Source of the DNA: Paraspadella gotoi
Taxonomy: Eukaryota > Chaetognatha
Reading direction: 5' to 3'
Length of the DNA stretch: 64,000 bases
Assembly (NCBI GenBank): GCA_051294375.1
Contig: CM119270.1
Coordinates: forward strand, 19,085,953 to 19,149,952
Of the stretch, positions 36,430 to 64,000 are shown piece by piece. The stretch's first letter is position 1; each line of letters begins with the position of its first letter. Both the position numbers and the translations under genes were made by a program. A model generated the notes under the pieces. It did not search any database. It had not been told where the DNA came from and worked only from the letters and a program-made list of their open reading frames with translations.

Positions 36430-37495
36430 AGGACTGGACAGTTTTCCCGCCAACGAAACGCATTATTAGGTCTCTCTCGTTTAATAAAGAATAATCAGAA
36501 TTTTTTAGAAAAAAAATCCACGAAAATCTCGGATGTAAATTTGTGATTTTGTATTGAGAAAAAAGCGCGGAATAAATGGCGATAATAAAAGTTTTTAGAA
36601 GGAAAAAAAAGAGAGGAGAGAGAGAGAGAGAGTGGGAGAGAGGGAGAGAGAGAGAGAGAGAAAGAGGGAGGGAGAGTGAGAAGAGAGAGAGAGAGAGAGA
36701 GAGTTTTCCCACCAACGAGACGCATTATTAGGTCACTCTCGTTTATATCGGTTATCCGTTGCCTCGCAACGGCGTCGTTAAATTGGGTCTATGTTGATTT
36801 TTTTTTATACACGTAACGCGTTATTAGGTCATGTTCCTCGACATTGTTTACTTGTTGCTCCGCAACGACCACGAAATCTAGGTTAAGTAAGTTATTGTAT
36901 TTTGGGATTTTGTATTGAGATAAAATAATAAATGGCGATAATAAAAGTTTTTAGAAGGAAAAAATCCACGAAAATCTCGGAATAAATGGCGATAATAAAA
37001 GTTTTTTAGAAGGAAAAAAAAAAGAGAGAGAAAGAGAGAGAGACGAGAGAGAGAGAGAAAGAGAGATAGAGAGAAAAAGATTGTTCTTTTTTTAGGAAGA
37101 AACCAGACCGAGGTCAAATTTAATATTTCATATTTAATTAATTTATAAATAGTTATCACAACTCAATAATTATTATTTAAAAAAAAGTTAAAAATGATTA
37201 AATATATACACTAAAAATATTTATAAAATATATACATAATTATCGCATACATAATTCTATCTATCTCTCTTATCAACTCCTATTTTAGATATAATTTGCC
37301 AATAGTGGGCCAACCGGTCCAAAGTTGTAATAATAAATAAAAACAAGAGAGAGAGAGAGAGAGAGAGAAGAGAGAAAAACCGAATTTCTTTCCATTATAT
37401 CTCAGATATAAATTGGGATTTTGTATTGAAAAAAAAAGCGCGAATAAATGGCGATAATAAAAGTTTTGAGAAGGAAAAAAATAATCAGAATTTTT
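36430..37495. repeat. Block repeats: TTGTATTGAGA...AATGGCGATAATAAAAG
   Basis: The segment ATAAATGGCGATAATAAAAG, usually followed by TTTTTAGAAGGAAAAA, recurs at about 36570, 36930, 36985 and 37445. A second block, CGCATTATTAGGTC, recurs at about 36458 and 36721. (GA)n runs sit between the copies. Confidence 0.8.
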
Positions 37496-37739
37496 CAAAA
37501 AACGAACGATCGTACAGAGTGAGAGAGACAGAAAGACAGAAAGAGAGAGAAAGAGAGAGAAAAAGAGAGACAAAGAGACAGAAAGAAAGAGAAAGCTGGA
37601 AGCCAGCTGAACATCACTGCAGAACCTGAACTCGTTTTTTTAAGGGTTCAGAAAAAGCAGCAACTGATAAATATATTTTTTTTTTTTTTTTTTTTTTATT
37701 AATACCAAAAACAGTATTGACATAATCATAAACAGTAAT

Positions 37740-37985
37740 AGTGTAAAAGACTGGAAAAACTAAACTATGTATTGAAATTCAATAAAAACAAAAGACCCTA
37801 ACATTTAAAAGACTGGAAAACAAGTAAAAACTAAACTACATATTGAAATTCAATAAAAACAAAAGACACTAACGTTTTAAAATCATTAATAAATGTTATG
37901 AACTAATTCATAAGAAACTATAAAAAAAAACTTTAAAATCATTAAAAATGTTATGAAACTAATTCATAAGAAACTATAAAAAATA
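37740..37985. repeat. Two adjacent tandem duplications of about 60 bp
   Basis: A unit holding TATTGAAATTCAATAAAAAC occurs twice, and a unit holding AACTAATTCATAAGAAACTA also occurs twice, back to back. Confidence 0.8.
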
Positions 37986-38244
37986 ATGTTCAAGAACGTC
38001 ACTGATAAATATAGGAAAGAAAATCTTATATATAATTTAAAGAAAATAAAAGAAAGGCAAAAAATATGTTACAATTGTTTACAATTGGAAATTTTTCCAA
38101 TTTTTTCCAATCGCAGCTTGTAAAGATTTAATTTATATTTGTATTAAAATTAAGATATAGCTTCTCATTAAAAAAATCCTTTGAGTTCCCATTTTTATTA
38201 AAAATTTAAAACAAATTTTTTTGAATTTCATCTTCAATATTATA

Positions 38245-38334
38245 TACTGCAATATGTAAATTAGATTAAAGCATTTCTATATACTAATTTGGATATTATA
38301 AGGAGTACTTTAATCTCATTTGCATATTGCAGTA
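38245..38334. mobile_element. 90-bp foldback element with octamer-containing arms
   Basis: The arms TACTGCAATATGTAAATTAG and, in reverse complement, TACTGCAATATGCAAATGAG are about 29 bases long with few mismatches around a 32-base loop. Related half-copies (GCAATATGCAAAT-type) are at about 18713 and 43427, suggesting a dispersed family. Confidence 0.6.
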
Positions 38335-38567
38335 AATCATAATGAAAGTGGAAATTCAAACAAAAAATACTTAAATCCAAATGTAATATGAAAATATCAC
38401 AGCTATTTCAAGATGAAAAGCCATATCTAAATTTTTAACTTACTATGATCGCACACTTTTGTAAAACTTTATTATAATTCATAATAATTTTTATTTAAAA
38501 AAAAACGGTAAGTCACAGCCAAACCTATAAAAGCGTAGTAGTTTTTATATATGAAAACAGCGTGACG

Positions 38568-38600
<33 letters not shown>

Positions 38601-39059
38601 TACGTCACAAAGAAGCAACCCTAAAACATTATAGAGCCTGACCCCGGCTTCGCCGGTCAAGGCTCGATAAAAATTGGTTTCCGCCAAAGTTTTGATCGCT
38701 GACGAAAATAACGAGTCGAGGTTGATAGTACGTTTGGTAGAATTGTAGCCGTCAATTGTCGTTAATGTAAATTATTGACAATGTTGTTTATTAAAATTAG
38801 GACAAGAAGTAAAACGCTAACTGAGTACTTTATAGCATTTTGATATTTAAAAAAAAAACCGATTGGATACAATTTTTATATTCTATTTCTATGTATTAAG
38901 GCGGGCCAAAATTGATCACTTTTTATCATGAGGAGTTCTGTAATATAAAATTCATTTGTCCATCATATACGTAATCGATATTTACTATTACTTTTTTAAC
39001 TAGTTAAGCACAGTATAATATTAAAGCCTTTAAATATTTATTAATACATCGGCAATGAA

Positions 39060-39990
39060 ACCAAATTTTTTTAATAATTTTTTTTTATAACGGATTCAGA
39101 TAGCCCATAAAAAGTTGTCTACCCAAAGTAAAATGCGTTTTTCAATATTTCGATGATGGGTGGTGGGTCAAATAATGGAAAATAATTTTATAGTTTTTGC
39201 TAATTTTAACAAATAGAACATGAAAATTTGGAAATATTGTAATAATATTTTTTATTTATTTTTTAAAGAGAATGACGACGACGATGGCGACAACGACAAT
39301 AATGCTAATAACGATTGACTTGATTGATTGATTGATTGATTGTTTGATTGAATAATTAAATATTAGATAAATGGATTGATTGAATAATTAAAAAAAAGAC
39401 ATAAATTGATTGATTGAATAATTAATTGATTGATTAATTGACTGATTAATTAATTATTGATTAATTAATTGACTTATTGATTAATTAACTGATTAATTAT
39501 TTGATTAATTAATACATCTTGCATATACATTTAATATAGAAAGAAAAAGAAGAATAATCAATTAGAGAAATAGGTTTTTTGTTTTTTCCATTTAAAATCA
39601 TTTACACTCTGACGATTCCATCGAAACTTGATTTCTAGTTTAATCACACACTTTCTTACCCACATACAAATTTTCAAGTAAATCGCCTCATCCACTAATT
39701 AGAAATTGGCGTTCAAATAGTAAAAAATATTTTTTTGTTTTTTTCAATTTAAACTCATTTCCACTTGGACGATTCCATCGAAACTTTATATCCAGCTCAA
39801 TAACACAATTTCTTACCAACACACAAAATTTCACTCCAATCCAACCATCCAATTGCGAGTAATTTAAAATTTTTGCTAAGGTAGGACAGACAGACAGATT
39901 GGAAAGGCCTAAAATTTTTTTGAGAAACTTTACATTTTAAGACCAGATTCAGATAGCTCATAAAAAGTTGTCTGTACAAAGTATAATTTT
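39060..39990. repeat. Duplicated blocks and (TTGA)n array
   Basis: The segment GATTCAGATAGC.CATAAAAAG recurs at about 39094 and 39946. GACGATTCCATCGAAACTT recurs at about 39611 and 39769 with matching flanks. A (TTGA/TTAA)n stretch lies at 39315-39510. Confidence 0.75.
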
Positions 39991-40019
39991 TTTTTAAATA
40001 TTTTTATGATAAGTAGGTC

Positions 40020-41999
40020 AAAAATAAGAAAAACCGTAAAAAATCATCATCATCATCATCTTTCGATGACTTTATCGCTTTTTTTAGATTTTTACTGAGA
40101 AAACGTAAGAATTTTTAAAAGCTGTAATTATATTTCTTGTTTAAATTTTTATGCTCTATCAGAATCTATCAAAAAACTTTAAGATTTCAATATTTTTTTC
40201 TTTTTACAATAACATAATAATTTAAATTAGGCTAGTACCCTCAGAAAAAAGCATTTTTGACCAAAAAAATTTTAATACTATAATGTATGCTCATGATAAA
40301 TTATTTTAACGCTGTATACATTAGCATTTAAATTTCATCGGCTATGGCTAATTAAAGTAATTATAGAGTCGGAATCTGCTGATAAGCAGATCTGACTAAA
40401 AAAACGTCCACGATTTCTTTATCAGGGTACAAAATTTGAAGTTGCTACAACAAATAATTTAGCCACAGTATTTGATCCTTTCATTTCATATCCATTTGAA
40501 ATCGGTATAAATGTTAGAAAAATAGGAAAAGGAAGGTTTTTTTTTAAATTCTGGTCATTACTTTCCAAAAAAGTCAGTTTCATAGTAGAATTTTTTATAT
40601 CAGTGACAAATTTTTTACAAGAATTTCAAACCATTTTTTTTTTCTCCAAAAAAAAATATGTGAAATATAATTTATGCATCAAAGCGCCAAGTTTAACTCA
40701 GAATGCATCAACGAAGAAAAAAAAAGAATGAAACGACTCCTTTCAAAACTCACCTCTAATTCAATTTGTTCCGATGTTTTGTTTTGTTTTTGTTTTTCCA
40801 AATTTAATCCCGGACAAAAAATAAAAAACAAAAAAGGCGATTCTAGGAAAAACCGAGGAGAAATAATTTAGCTTCAACGATCCTTCGCGGTCGTTTTATA
40901 CAAAGTCCCCCCCCAAAAATAAAAAAAATTTACATAACGTTGAATAATAGTTGGGCTGGTAAAGTACACGCGGGGAAAAAACAAAAACACACTTTACAGT
41001 TAAAAAAATCCCAAACATTTTTCAACGTCGTTTGTTTTGGTAAAGTCGAAACTTTAAGTTTTAATGTTATCGGATTCGAAGACGTTAATTCCCTGGGGAA
41101 TTCCACTCGATCGGGAATAACTTAATTTGGTTAACGACGATGACGAAGCCTTTTTTTTTTAAGTATCGGAGTCATTTAGTGCGATAGGGTCCAACGATCA
41201 TTCTGTTTGTATGTCTGTCCTTTAATTTTTATGTATTGTGAGTGTTATTGTTCGCGTTTGTTTACATATTTGTTTGCTGTTTTGTTCGAAATCGTAAAAA
41301 AAAAAAACCAAAAAACTACAAGCGTTTTTTTAAGTTCCCCCCATTTCTTGGTATTGTGTAATGAGTACTAAATAGGTTTTGTACTACGTTAAATGCCGCT
41401 TTTATTTTTCTCGGCATATCGGGATGTACGTCATTTAAATCAATTAATCAAAATAAATATCCTTATAACCGTTATCATATATGAGAAAAAAATAATCGTG
41501 AAAAAATATGGTAAAACATGTAATTTTTTTACTTTCATAAAATCGAATCAGGATCTAAGAAAACCTATAAACTGTGGCAGTTATTAAAGTGGGTTTATAA
41601 ACTTTTGATCTTTATAAATCATGTTTTAAATGAAACTAATTAGACATAGAAAATAACCGCTCACCCCTCTCAGAACGTAACTTTCCAATTAGCCTCATAA
41701 TTCCACATTTTATGGTGAGAACTTTTCGCGAGTTTCAGGACTTCCTCCTCTCACCTTACCCGGACAAACGTCACCTACCTACCGGAATTTTGAGACTTTT
41801 TTGTCGCGACCCGGATTCGATCCCGGATCCTTTCTGGCCGCCAAAAAAAAACTTATTTTCCAATGGGAAAAATAAATTTCCGCGTCTTTCGATTTTACGG
41901 CGATAAATCTAAATTCTGAAAAAATCTAAATCCCCGAAAAATTGGAAAAGACGCCACGAGAAGACGTAAAAGTCACAAGAGAGATAATAGTTTACGATC

Positions 42000-42044
<45 letters not shown>

Positions 42045-43146
42045 TTTTCTAAAAGATGACGAAAGACAAACATTCGTCTTTTCCTTTTTTTTTCTCTCTT
42101 TTCCTTTTCATCTCCTTTTTTTCACGATGTACGCAATGGGCAGTAAAAGTCGTTTCCCCTCTTCTTTTCATTTCCCTTTTTTTCTCCTGTCAATTTCTCC
42201 GTCTGTCCGTTCGATTTATCTCTCCGTCTCCCCGGATTTCGACCTGGATTTCTCTTTGTTCGCCTTTCAAGGTTTTCTTATTTTTTTTTTTTTTTTGCCC
42301 TTTACCTTTACGTGCATTTGATATCCGCTCTGCGTTTCGATATCTCTGCCCTTCTCTGTCTCTGTCTCTGCTCGTCTTTGTCTCTGTCTCTATGTCTGTA
42401 TGTCTCTGCCCGTCGCTAAAACGACCAACGAAGAAGACGACGTCGGAAGACGATGTTCTTCCCTTTTCAATTTGTTATTATTTTTGAAGTAAACAAACTG
42501 TAATTGTAATGTATTCTAACATTAATGTAAAGTAAACAAACTAAACAATTTACCAATAACGAAGTATTTCGCAACGATATTTGCAACGTTAACTAAATTC
42601 ACTCGTGATGATCACGGATTAAGATTTTCAAAGTTCTCCAGTCACTTTCGCATCCTCTGTGAGCTGGTGATGTCGTTTCCTCTTCGACTTATTAAAATTC
42701 CCCAACCACCGCTTGACTCTGTTAGGATTTTCACAAGTTTATATTCCTTCAATTTTTTTCTCCTGCTTTTCCGAAGTTTTTAACCGCAACTTAAGTCGTC
42801 TTGAGTCGCTTCCTGCAAAAAACGACGACGACGACGACGACGACGGCAAACTAAGTGACGAAATCATTGAGGACAACAAAGAAAAGCGAAATCATCAACT
42901 TAAAACTGCAGCAACAACAACTTAACGAGAGATGAACATTGAACAATAATTAATCAATAAAAAAAAGTTTGATTGGGATTGAGCTACGTTCCGGTCTACA
43001 TCGTCAACAACAACAACAACAACAACAACAACGACAATCACGACGACCACAGCACAAAAAAGGTTTTCCGCCTCCAGGAAGAAAAACCGAATGACTCATA
43101 TGTTTGTGGATCGTCGCCGCCCCCAACGCCTCCCCCACCCCGCTAT

Positions 43147-43222
<76 letters not shown>

Positions 43223-45120
43223 AACTACGCCCTCTCGGCTTTGATTTATCCGGGTTCCGTGATGAATAAACTACGAACCCAAACCTGAAAAGAAACAAAA
43301 AAAATCCGTTTACTCTATTTTCTCTTTGACGTCGTTTTTCGGTCGGAATCGATTTTGCGTCGCTTGAGAAATTGTAGAAAGATTAAAAAAATTTGTAGAA
43401 ATTGTAGGCCTAAAACTTTATTTGCATATTGCAGCGAGGCAAAATTGGCGACATTCTCGATACAATATTTATTAGTCAAGCTCCCAGATTAAAACGATAA
43501 TTCATTCCTCAAAGGTCAGTTTCTTTGTCAAAAATGTTATTAAAAAATATAAAGAAAATCCCTAAAAAATGGCTTGTGCCAAAAATTGTTAATTGATATT
43601 AGTATTAATTCATGGTTGGTTAATTTTTCCCCCGGTTATTGAGAAACGTTTGAATACTCTTATCTTAAAATCATGAAATGAAAAACATTTTGACATAAAT
43701 TACAGGTGACGGTAAGACGCTTACCCCGAACTGAATCGTTAATCTTTAACCGGAACTTTCTACATCCGCTTTGTTCTTGGTTAAACCGGAACTTATGTCG
43801 AGTAGAATTGACGGCAAAAGAGGAACATTATATTTATGTAACATCCTGCCCAGGAGGAGGAGAGGGAGGAGGAGGAGCAGAATATGAGGAGAAACAAACC
43901 AGGATGTGAAACAATAAGTTGTCGCAAGTTGTTCCGTCATAAATTCAAAGAAAATACTGCGTCGATATTCTCTGTTTTATCGACGCCCGCATTTTGCGTC
44001 GCATCCAGGAGGAACTTAAAAAGGGTAAATTCCCATTCGCCAAAAAAAATAGGTGACAGTGGACGATGGCTATAACAAGAAATATTCACATTGTACACTG
44101 AACCTCGCATAGGTTCTCAAATAAATAAGAATATTGAATAAGTCAAACTTTGAATGAAATATTAGTTTCTCTAAAAATTTGTTTAAATTCTTCAAATCCG
44201 GAAAAAAAATATTAATGCACGGTTTACCAAACCTCGTCGAGTGTACAATTTTCATTAAAGTTGCTTTGTGGAAATAAAAAAAATTGCAATTTTCTATAAT
44301 TGATAATTTTAGTGTCAGTTTCAGTTTTGTTGTCACGTGCGATCACGAGTTAAAGCTTATTCCGCTTAACTCTCACTCTCACGTTCGGATGTGAACGTCG
44401 TTTAACAATATAAACATTGAATTGTATTTTAAAAACATATTTAAACTCATAAACATTAAACATCACAAAAAAACCAATGATATAATAACAATATTTCGAC
44501 TATATTTTAGTCGGTAAGCGAGTGACATTTATAAGTGAAAAGTAAATAAAAATTAAGCATAATATATAAAAAAAAAAAACAACCAAAAATCAATGCGGGA
44601 ACGATTAATATCCGGATATTAAGAAGTTCCACGCATTCCCCTTTCCAAGTATAAACATCCTTAACGATTCATCAAAAAGTCCCTTTATTCTCGCTTTTTA
44701 TTCATATTTAGAGCCAGAGGTCATTAAAATCAAGAAAATGCTCGCTTTAAAATATTTTTTTAATACTTCCAGAGGAAATTACGCGTATTTATTTAGCCTC
44801 GGAAGTTTCCGTTATTTAAAACTCTCAGAAAAATTAAGTCCAATAATCTTACCACTTCTTATTAAAAAAAAAAGATAATTAATTTTAATCGCGATTAAAA
44901 AAAAAGATCATATCTCGCTGAGTCATACTTGGTTATTTTTAGTTCTTGGCAACGAAAACCCGAATGACGCCGCGATCACGCTTCTATTTTTAAATAATAG
45001 GGGAATACTTAGTATCAGGAAATATTTACATAATAGACCAAATTCAATTATCAAAGTTAGACATTGTATTTTGACTTTCTTTTTTGCTATTTAAAATAGT
45101 TTAGAGATGAAACGAAAAAT
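40020..45120. other. A+T-rich intergenic DNA without a supported gene
   Basis: Holds TC/GA runs at about 42001-42045 and 43149-43222, a short (GAC)n at 42824 and AAC repeats near 43007. The open frames are short and lack domain signatures or splice context. Confidence 0.55.
43149..43222. repeat. (GA)n microsatellite
   Basis: GA run with two GG interruptions. Confidence 0.95.
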
Positions 45121-45158
45121 TCGTTGTAATAGCAATTTTTATTTTTATTATTGTACAT

Positions 45159-45191
45159 GTTTCGACTCTTAGTGTTACGAGTCTTCATCAG
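45159..45191 (-). ncRNA. Hammerhead-ribozyme-like core, Penelope-like element remnant
   Basis: On the minus strand CTGATGA (45191-45185) is followed by a GACTC/GAGTC stem with a loop, then GAAAC (45163-45159). These are the conserved hammerhead core strings in the right order and spacing around stem II. Next to it is a second palindrome (TCATCAGC...GCTGATGA). Hammerhead motifs are known in the terminal repeats of Penelope-like retroelements. An extra A after CTGATGA and no clear stem I or III make activity doubtful. No reverse transcriptase is visible nearby. Confidence 0.35.
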
Positions 45192-45782
45192 CAAGTGAAG
45201 ATGCTGATGAATTAAATTATCAAAGTTGAAAAAGACACCACAACGAAACAGAAAATTCTCAAAATTCCCAAAATCCAATCCAATCCGAGAGCGACCTTCA
45301 AAACACCCGATCAATCAGATACTTCGGAACGGCAAATACGAATTCAATAATAAAAAGGGCATTAAACAACCGAGATACTATCTCGTGACAAATAAAAATT
45401 TAACACCGTCTTCAAAAGATAATCAACAAATTCATTTATTTATTCTATTATTCAATCCCTAAAAAAACAAAGCAACAATGAGCTTATAAATGAACGAAAT
45501 AGCTAATTTAATCTCCGAAAAAAAAATAAAAATAAAAAGCCCTCAGGAAAGAAAATGATTCCAAGTTTTTTTTTCCCTCCTCGCTCAAACTTTCTTCGCT
45601 TCTGCATTGCATCTCTTACGTCACGACTGATTTTTCTCTGACGAACGAAGTCAGATCCTTTCCTTTTATTAATCCACCGCCTAATTCCAAAAACGCCCCT
45701 CAAGTGTTTCATAACCCCTTGATTTATATTGATTTTAATTTTAAACAATAATCCCTTTCCTTAATCCTTAAATTAATTCTTA

Positions 45783-45785
<3 letters not shown>

Positions 45786-45830
<45 letters not shown>

Positions 45831-45831
45831 C
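45786..45831. repeat. (TAA)n microsatellite
   Basis: About 14 TAA units following a short (TA)n. Confidence 0.95.
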
Positions 45832-47091
45832 TCAAACCTAATCCGTGATCCCTTAGCAACTACGACATAAACGAGATAACCGACATTCAACAATAATTTA
45901 AACTTTGATAAGTGAAATAACGTAACATGACGAGGAAACAAAACGAAACGATTTTCTTTTTCGCCTTTGACGTCAACTGACGCGACGGTGTCGACCGTGC
46001 CCCGACCGTGACAGCGTCCAATTTAACGAACCTCTTATTTTACATGTCAGCGACCTTTGGAACGGGTCATTGCCCGTGCCATTGTCCGCAATGTAGGTGG
46101 GTCATTGACCGTATTATTAAAAGTGTCATCGACACGTTGGCCGAGTCCTTTTCTTTTCATCTCTCTTAAGAAAACAACAAAATTTCTTCATTATTCGAGC
46201 GTGTATTGATATAAAGTAGAAAACTTCTTTCTTAATTGATAGATAATTAAAACCATTTGAGCTTTTTTTTATCTATTATGACTCGAGTGAGAGATACCCA
46301 ATGGATATAAAGCTCCGAAGATTTATGTATTATTAGATAGTTACGTAAATAATTGATAGTCAAAGGCAAAAATAAAATGCCTTCCCTCTATACCAATACA
46401 CCAAAACGTCTCTATCTCTATCTCGCTTCTGACGTCAATCGTCACCGTCTGACGCGAGCAGAAATCAGACCAACAGAAATCTCGATCATTTTTCCCCTAG
46501 AATCGCATTTTATTGACTCCCAGGGGAACCGTCTCTCTCTCTCTCTCTCTGGTGTTTACGACGCGAGCGACATCGCCAGGCGACGTCAACGACCGCGTGA
46601 TTGGAGCGACTCCTTGAAGCGAGAAAATACCAACAAATGAGCAACGGAGATTAGGGTCGACGGCCGATCGGTCGCTTACCTTTTTGGAAACCACATATTT
46701 TTATATCGGTTTTTGAACTCAGAGAATCATATTTTAGATGTTATATTAGGTATCTTGAGAGTAATATTTTTTTTAAACAAAATTTCGTAGTAGTTAGGTC
46801 TCCTTATTTATAAATTACTCGTATCTAACTACTTAATTATAAGCGTACTTGATTTTTACTCTGAATCGATAAACATTCTGTGTGATTTTAAAAATGAAAA
46901 CGGTTTGACATTGTATTTAACGATATCTGCGTTGTGGGATGATGAACGCAACTGTTGACTTAAGAATTAAGTTTCATTTTATTTTCAATGAACCGGATCT
47001 TCGAAAAAAAAAACAATGAAAAAAAAAGAAGTTAAAAACTGGTTTTGTCCAGAAATAAGTTTTAAAGAGAACTTTAACCTCTCCAAAGAGA

Positions 47092-47724
47092 TTGCTAATC
47101 TTTTCGATAAAAAAAACAAGAAAACCATTAAGATATTTCCTTCCCACCCACACTGTGGGTTCCACCGTCCTTTTCTCCCACTCATCTGCATTTCCAAGCA
47201 CCTTTCGCGTACGTTCACCCTTCGCCCACATCTTTTTATCTCACAGATTCACATTCCTCAATTATACCTCGCTGGACATTCACGGAGTCACATTATCATC
47301 CAACGATCCTCATATTCTTGGCCTTTCCAGTCACAATCTTTCACTCTCACTTCAAGACGTGCATTCAAAGCATCATTTTCCCTCACACACGCACTGTCAC
47401 AACTCACAACCTCTCTCTCACCCCAGGCCCCTTCGCTCCAAATTGGTTCCAATTTTCAAAAAAATCTCTTCATCGGGAATCCTCTCAAGACTCAAGTATC
47501 AAGACTTAAAAAGTAAGTCTAAACTAAGTTTAAAGCCTCACGACCGACCGCGTCCCTCCGCCCCGCGGTTTCGAGTCAACGAACTGATAAAGACGCGAAT
47601 AAACGATAGGGAACGCCTTTGGGATTCCGGGGTCAACGACTCCGACGTTCTTTTGTTGGTCGACTCTCATTTCGTAACATCGCTCGCTTGCGACATCTGC
47701 CTTGTTCTTTTAGCTTTTGAATAA
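47092..47724 (+). CDS. Unassigned open frame (210 codons), doubtful
   Basis: A long open frame over pyrimidine-rich but not simple-repeat DNA; a second plus-strand frame (47016-47516) is open over the same stretch. The product is rich in Ser, His and Leu with no motif I recognise. Two overlapping open frames argue for biased composition, not coding. Confidence 0.12.
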   Translation: MLIFSIKKTRKPLRYFLPTHTVGSTVLFSHSSAFPSTFRVRSPFAHIFLSHRFTFLNYTSLDIHGVTLSSNDPHILGLSSHNLSLSLQDVHSKHHFPSHTHCHNSQPLSHPRPLRSKLVPIFKKISSSGILSRLKYQDLKSKSKLSLKPHDRPRPSAPRFRVNELIKTRINDRERLWDSGVNDSDVLLLVDSHFVTSLACDICLVLLAFE

Positions 47725-47805
47725 AAAACGTGAAGTCATTCATAAAACTTTTATTAAATTTTTATTAAAAAAAGGCTTAATTTTCGATTCGCCGACAAGG
47801 CTTAG

Positions 47806-47865
47806 ATGGGTTTAAGGTTAGGGAGGTTGGGGATAGGGGAGATTAGGGTTAAGGTAGTTGGGTAA
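47806..47865. repeat. Degenerate TTAGGG-like tract
   Basis: GGTTAGGG, GATTAGGGTTAAGG and related G-rich units occur in tandem with changes. It is a second interstitial telomere-like stretch, in the opposite orientation to that at 3600-3740. Confidence 0.45.
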
Positions 47866-48413
47866 CAACTTTTACAATTTTTGTGGCACATTGAAATTTT
47901 GTGCAAAAAAATCCTGCCACTTTATATCAGTCCTTAAAAATTGCCTATTTACTTATATTTTTAAAAATTAAGCTATCCATTTAGGAGCTTTGATTTTTTA
48001 AAATGAAGTTGTCCACTACAAATTTAATTTAATACTAATCTCCTTTCTTCTAATATTTTGTAAATTTTGTAAAAAATAATTCTGAAGCTTTTAAATAACA
48101 TTGGATTTTCTCACTCACTTTTAAACCACTTGACCAATAGTGATAAAAATTACATACATAGATTCCTTATTTAAAAAACTTTATATTTCTTATAAAATTT
48201 ATTAAAATATTTTTATAAAGCGTCTGGATACTCTGGAATATAAAGTTATATAATGTCGCGTTTTTTCTGCACATGAGTAAAAATCCTAGTCGACGAATGG
48301 AAATTTTTACCCTCAAAAAAAAAAAAAAAAATAAGTGTTTTAGAACTATTGCCTATTGCTTAAAATTATTTTTTCATTTCAGTGAAGCAAAAAAACTCGG
48401 ACAAGAATGCTCC

Positions 48414-48419
48414 TTTATT
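48414..48419 (-). terminator. LRRC23: Polyadenylation signal of LRRC23-like gene
   Basis: Minus-strand AATAAA 123 bases past the stop codon at 48542. Confidence 0.5.
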
Positions 48420-48541
48420 TCAATAAAATTTACAAAACTCAACCATCATTCGCTAGTGACATCTCGTGATGCTAATTGCCCTTTGTTTTGTTTTTATTAC
48501 TCCATGATTCTACCTCCTTCTTCTTCCTCGTCCTCTTCTCC

Positions 48542-63520
<14,979 letters not shown>

Positions 63521-63633
63521 TGCGCCTGCGCAATTTAGAAGGAGTGATAAATATTATATCTAGCCTACGTTCCTGTTTGGTATTTTGCCCTCTCTCTTGA
63601 TATGTCGAATTCATTATTATTTTNNNNNNNNNN

Positions 63634-63805
63634 CGTCCAACTCCAGCAAATGCTGCAGCGAGTTGAGTGGACTCAGATCCTCGATGTAGTTGGATGCGAC
63701 GTCAATGACTCGGAGATGAGGGAACTGACGCAGCCTCGACAAGTCCGTCAACAGCAGTTCGTTGAGTTTGACTTTGATGAAGGTGTGCTGGAGTCCGTCG
63801 CCGAT
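63634..63805 (-). pseudogene. LRRC23: Out-of-order copy of LRRC23 exon 2
   Basis: Identical as far as I can see to 51706-51877, but it lies 5' of exon 1 on the gene's strand and directly after a 10-base N run. It lacks the last 14 bases of the exon and its donor. A misplaced contig is the simplest reading. Confidence 0.75.
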
Positions 63806-64000
63806 CTAGGTGGCGATGGGGTCATTATATTTGATATCTTGAGTTTTTGATCATTCGACGACATAACAGAGAAACAATTCCACAATCGTCACTCGTCACT
63901 CCTCATAAAGAGTAAAAAAAAAACCAAACTTTTAATTTAATTCTTCAAGACCAAAAAGAAAACTTAAAATGCCGACCATATCAGGAAAGAAAATTTCAAT

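Noticed and set aside
41800-41830. GGATTCGATCCCGG as a tRNA B box
   Set aside because: It is a palindromic G+C patch with no other tRNA element around it.

Overview
The window is nuclear DNA of an invertebrate metazoan; the phylum cannot be fixed from sequence alone. Coding sequence is broken by AG/GT-bounded introns, the DNA is A+T-rich, microsatellites are very dense ((GA)n, (GAC)n, (GAAA)n), and short inverted-repeat elements are scattered through it. The two conserved genes are a PIM-type Ser/Thr kinase and the flagellar radial-spoke protein LRRC23, which indicates an animal with motile cilia. Eight runs of N show a draft scaffold.

Layout. 0.3-4.3 kb: two tandem minus-strand paralogues encode small secreted cysteine-rich proteins with a GPI-signal-like tail. 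They share an intron position and phase but I recognise no known family; this is the best candidate for something undescribed. A 781-bp Tc1/mariner-style inverted-repeat element lies between them. 4.3-22 kb: no convincing gene; microsatellites, minisatellites, long purine or pyrimidine tracts, a (CGTCA)n array among CACGTG palindromes, and A+T-rich DNA. 23.1-35.0 kb: a complete minus-strand PIM-like kinase gene of seven coding exons (354 codons as modelled). 35-48 kb: intergenic, with a 129-bp pure (TC)n run, dispersed repeat blocks, a 90-bp foldback element and a hammerhead-ribozyme-like motif of the kind found in Penelope-like elements. 48.5-63.5 kb: a minus-strand LRRC23 gene of six coding exons (334 codons as modelled), with a 217-bp MITE-like element in its last intron region... 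more exactly just upstream of its last exon.

The LRRC23 locus is structurally disordered. Exons 2 and 3 occur in direct extra copies (51.2-51.9, 53.2-53.7 and 63.6-63.8 kb), and a degraded inverted copy lies at 54.96-56.43 kb. Several copies end at N gaps. Unmerged haplotypes or misjoined contigs explain this more simply than a true gene family, although a local inverted duplication is possible. DNA at about 57.5-63 kb is richer in CpG and differs in composition from the rest.

The three loci share no obvious pathway: cell-surface or secreted peptides, a cytosolic survival/growth kinase, and a ciliary axoneme protein. All recognised genes are on the minus strand.
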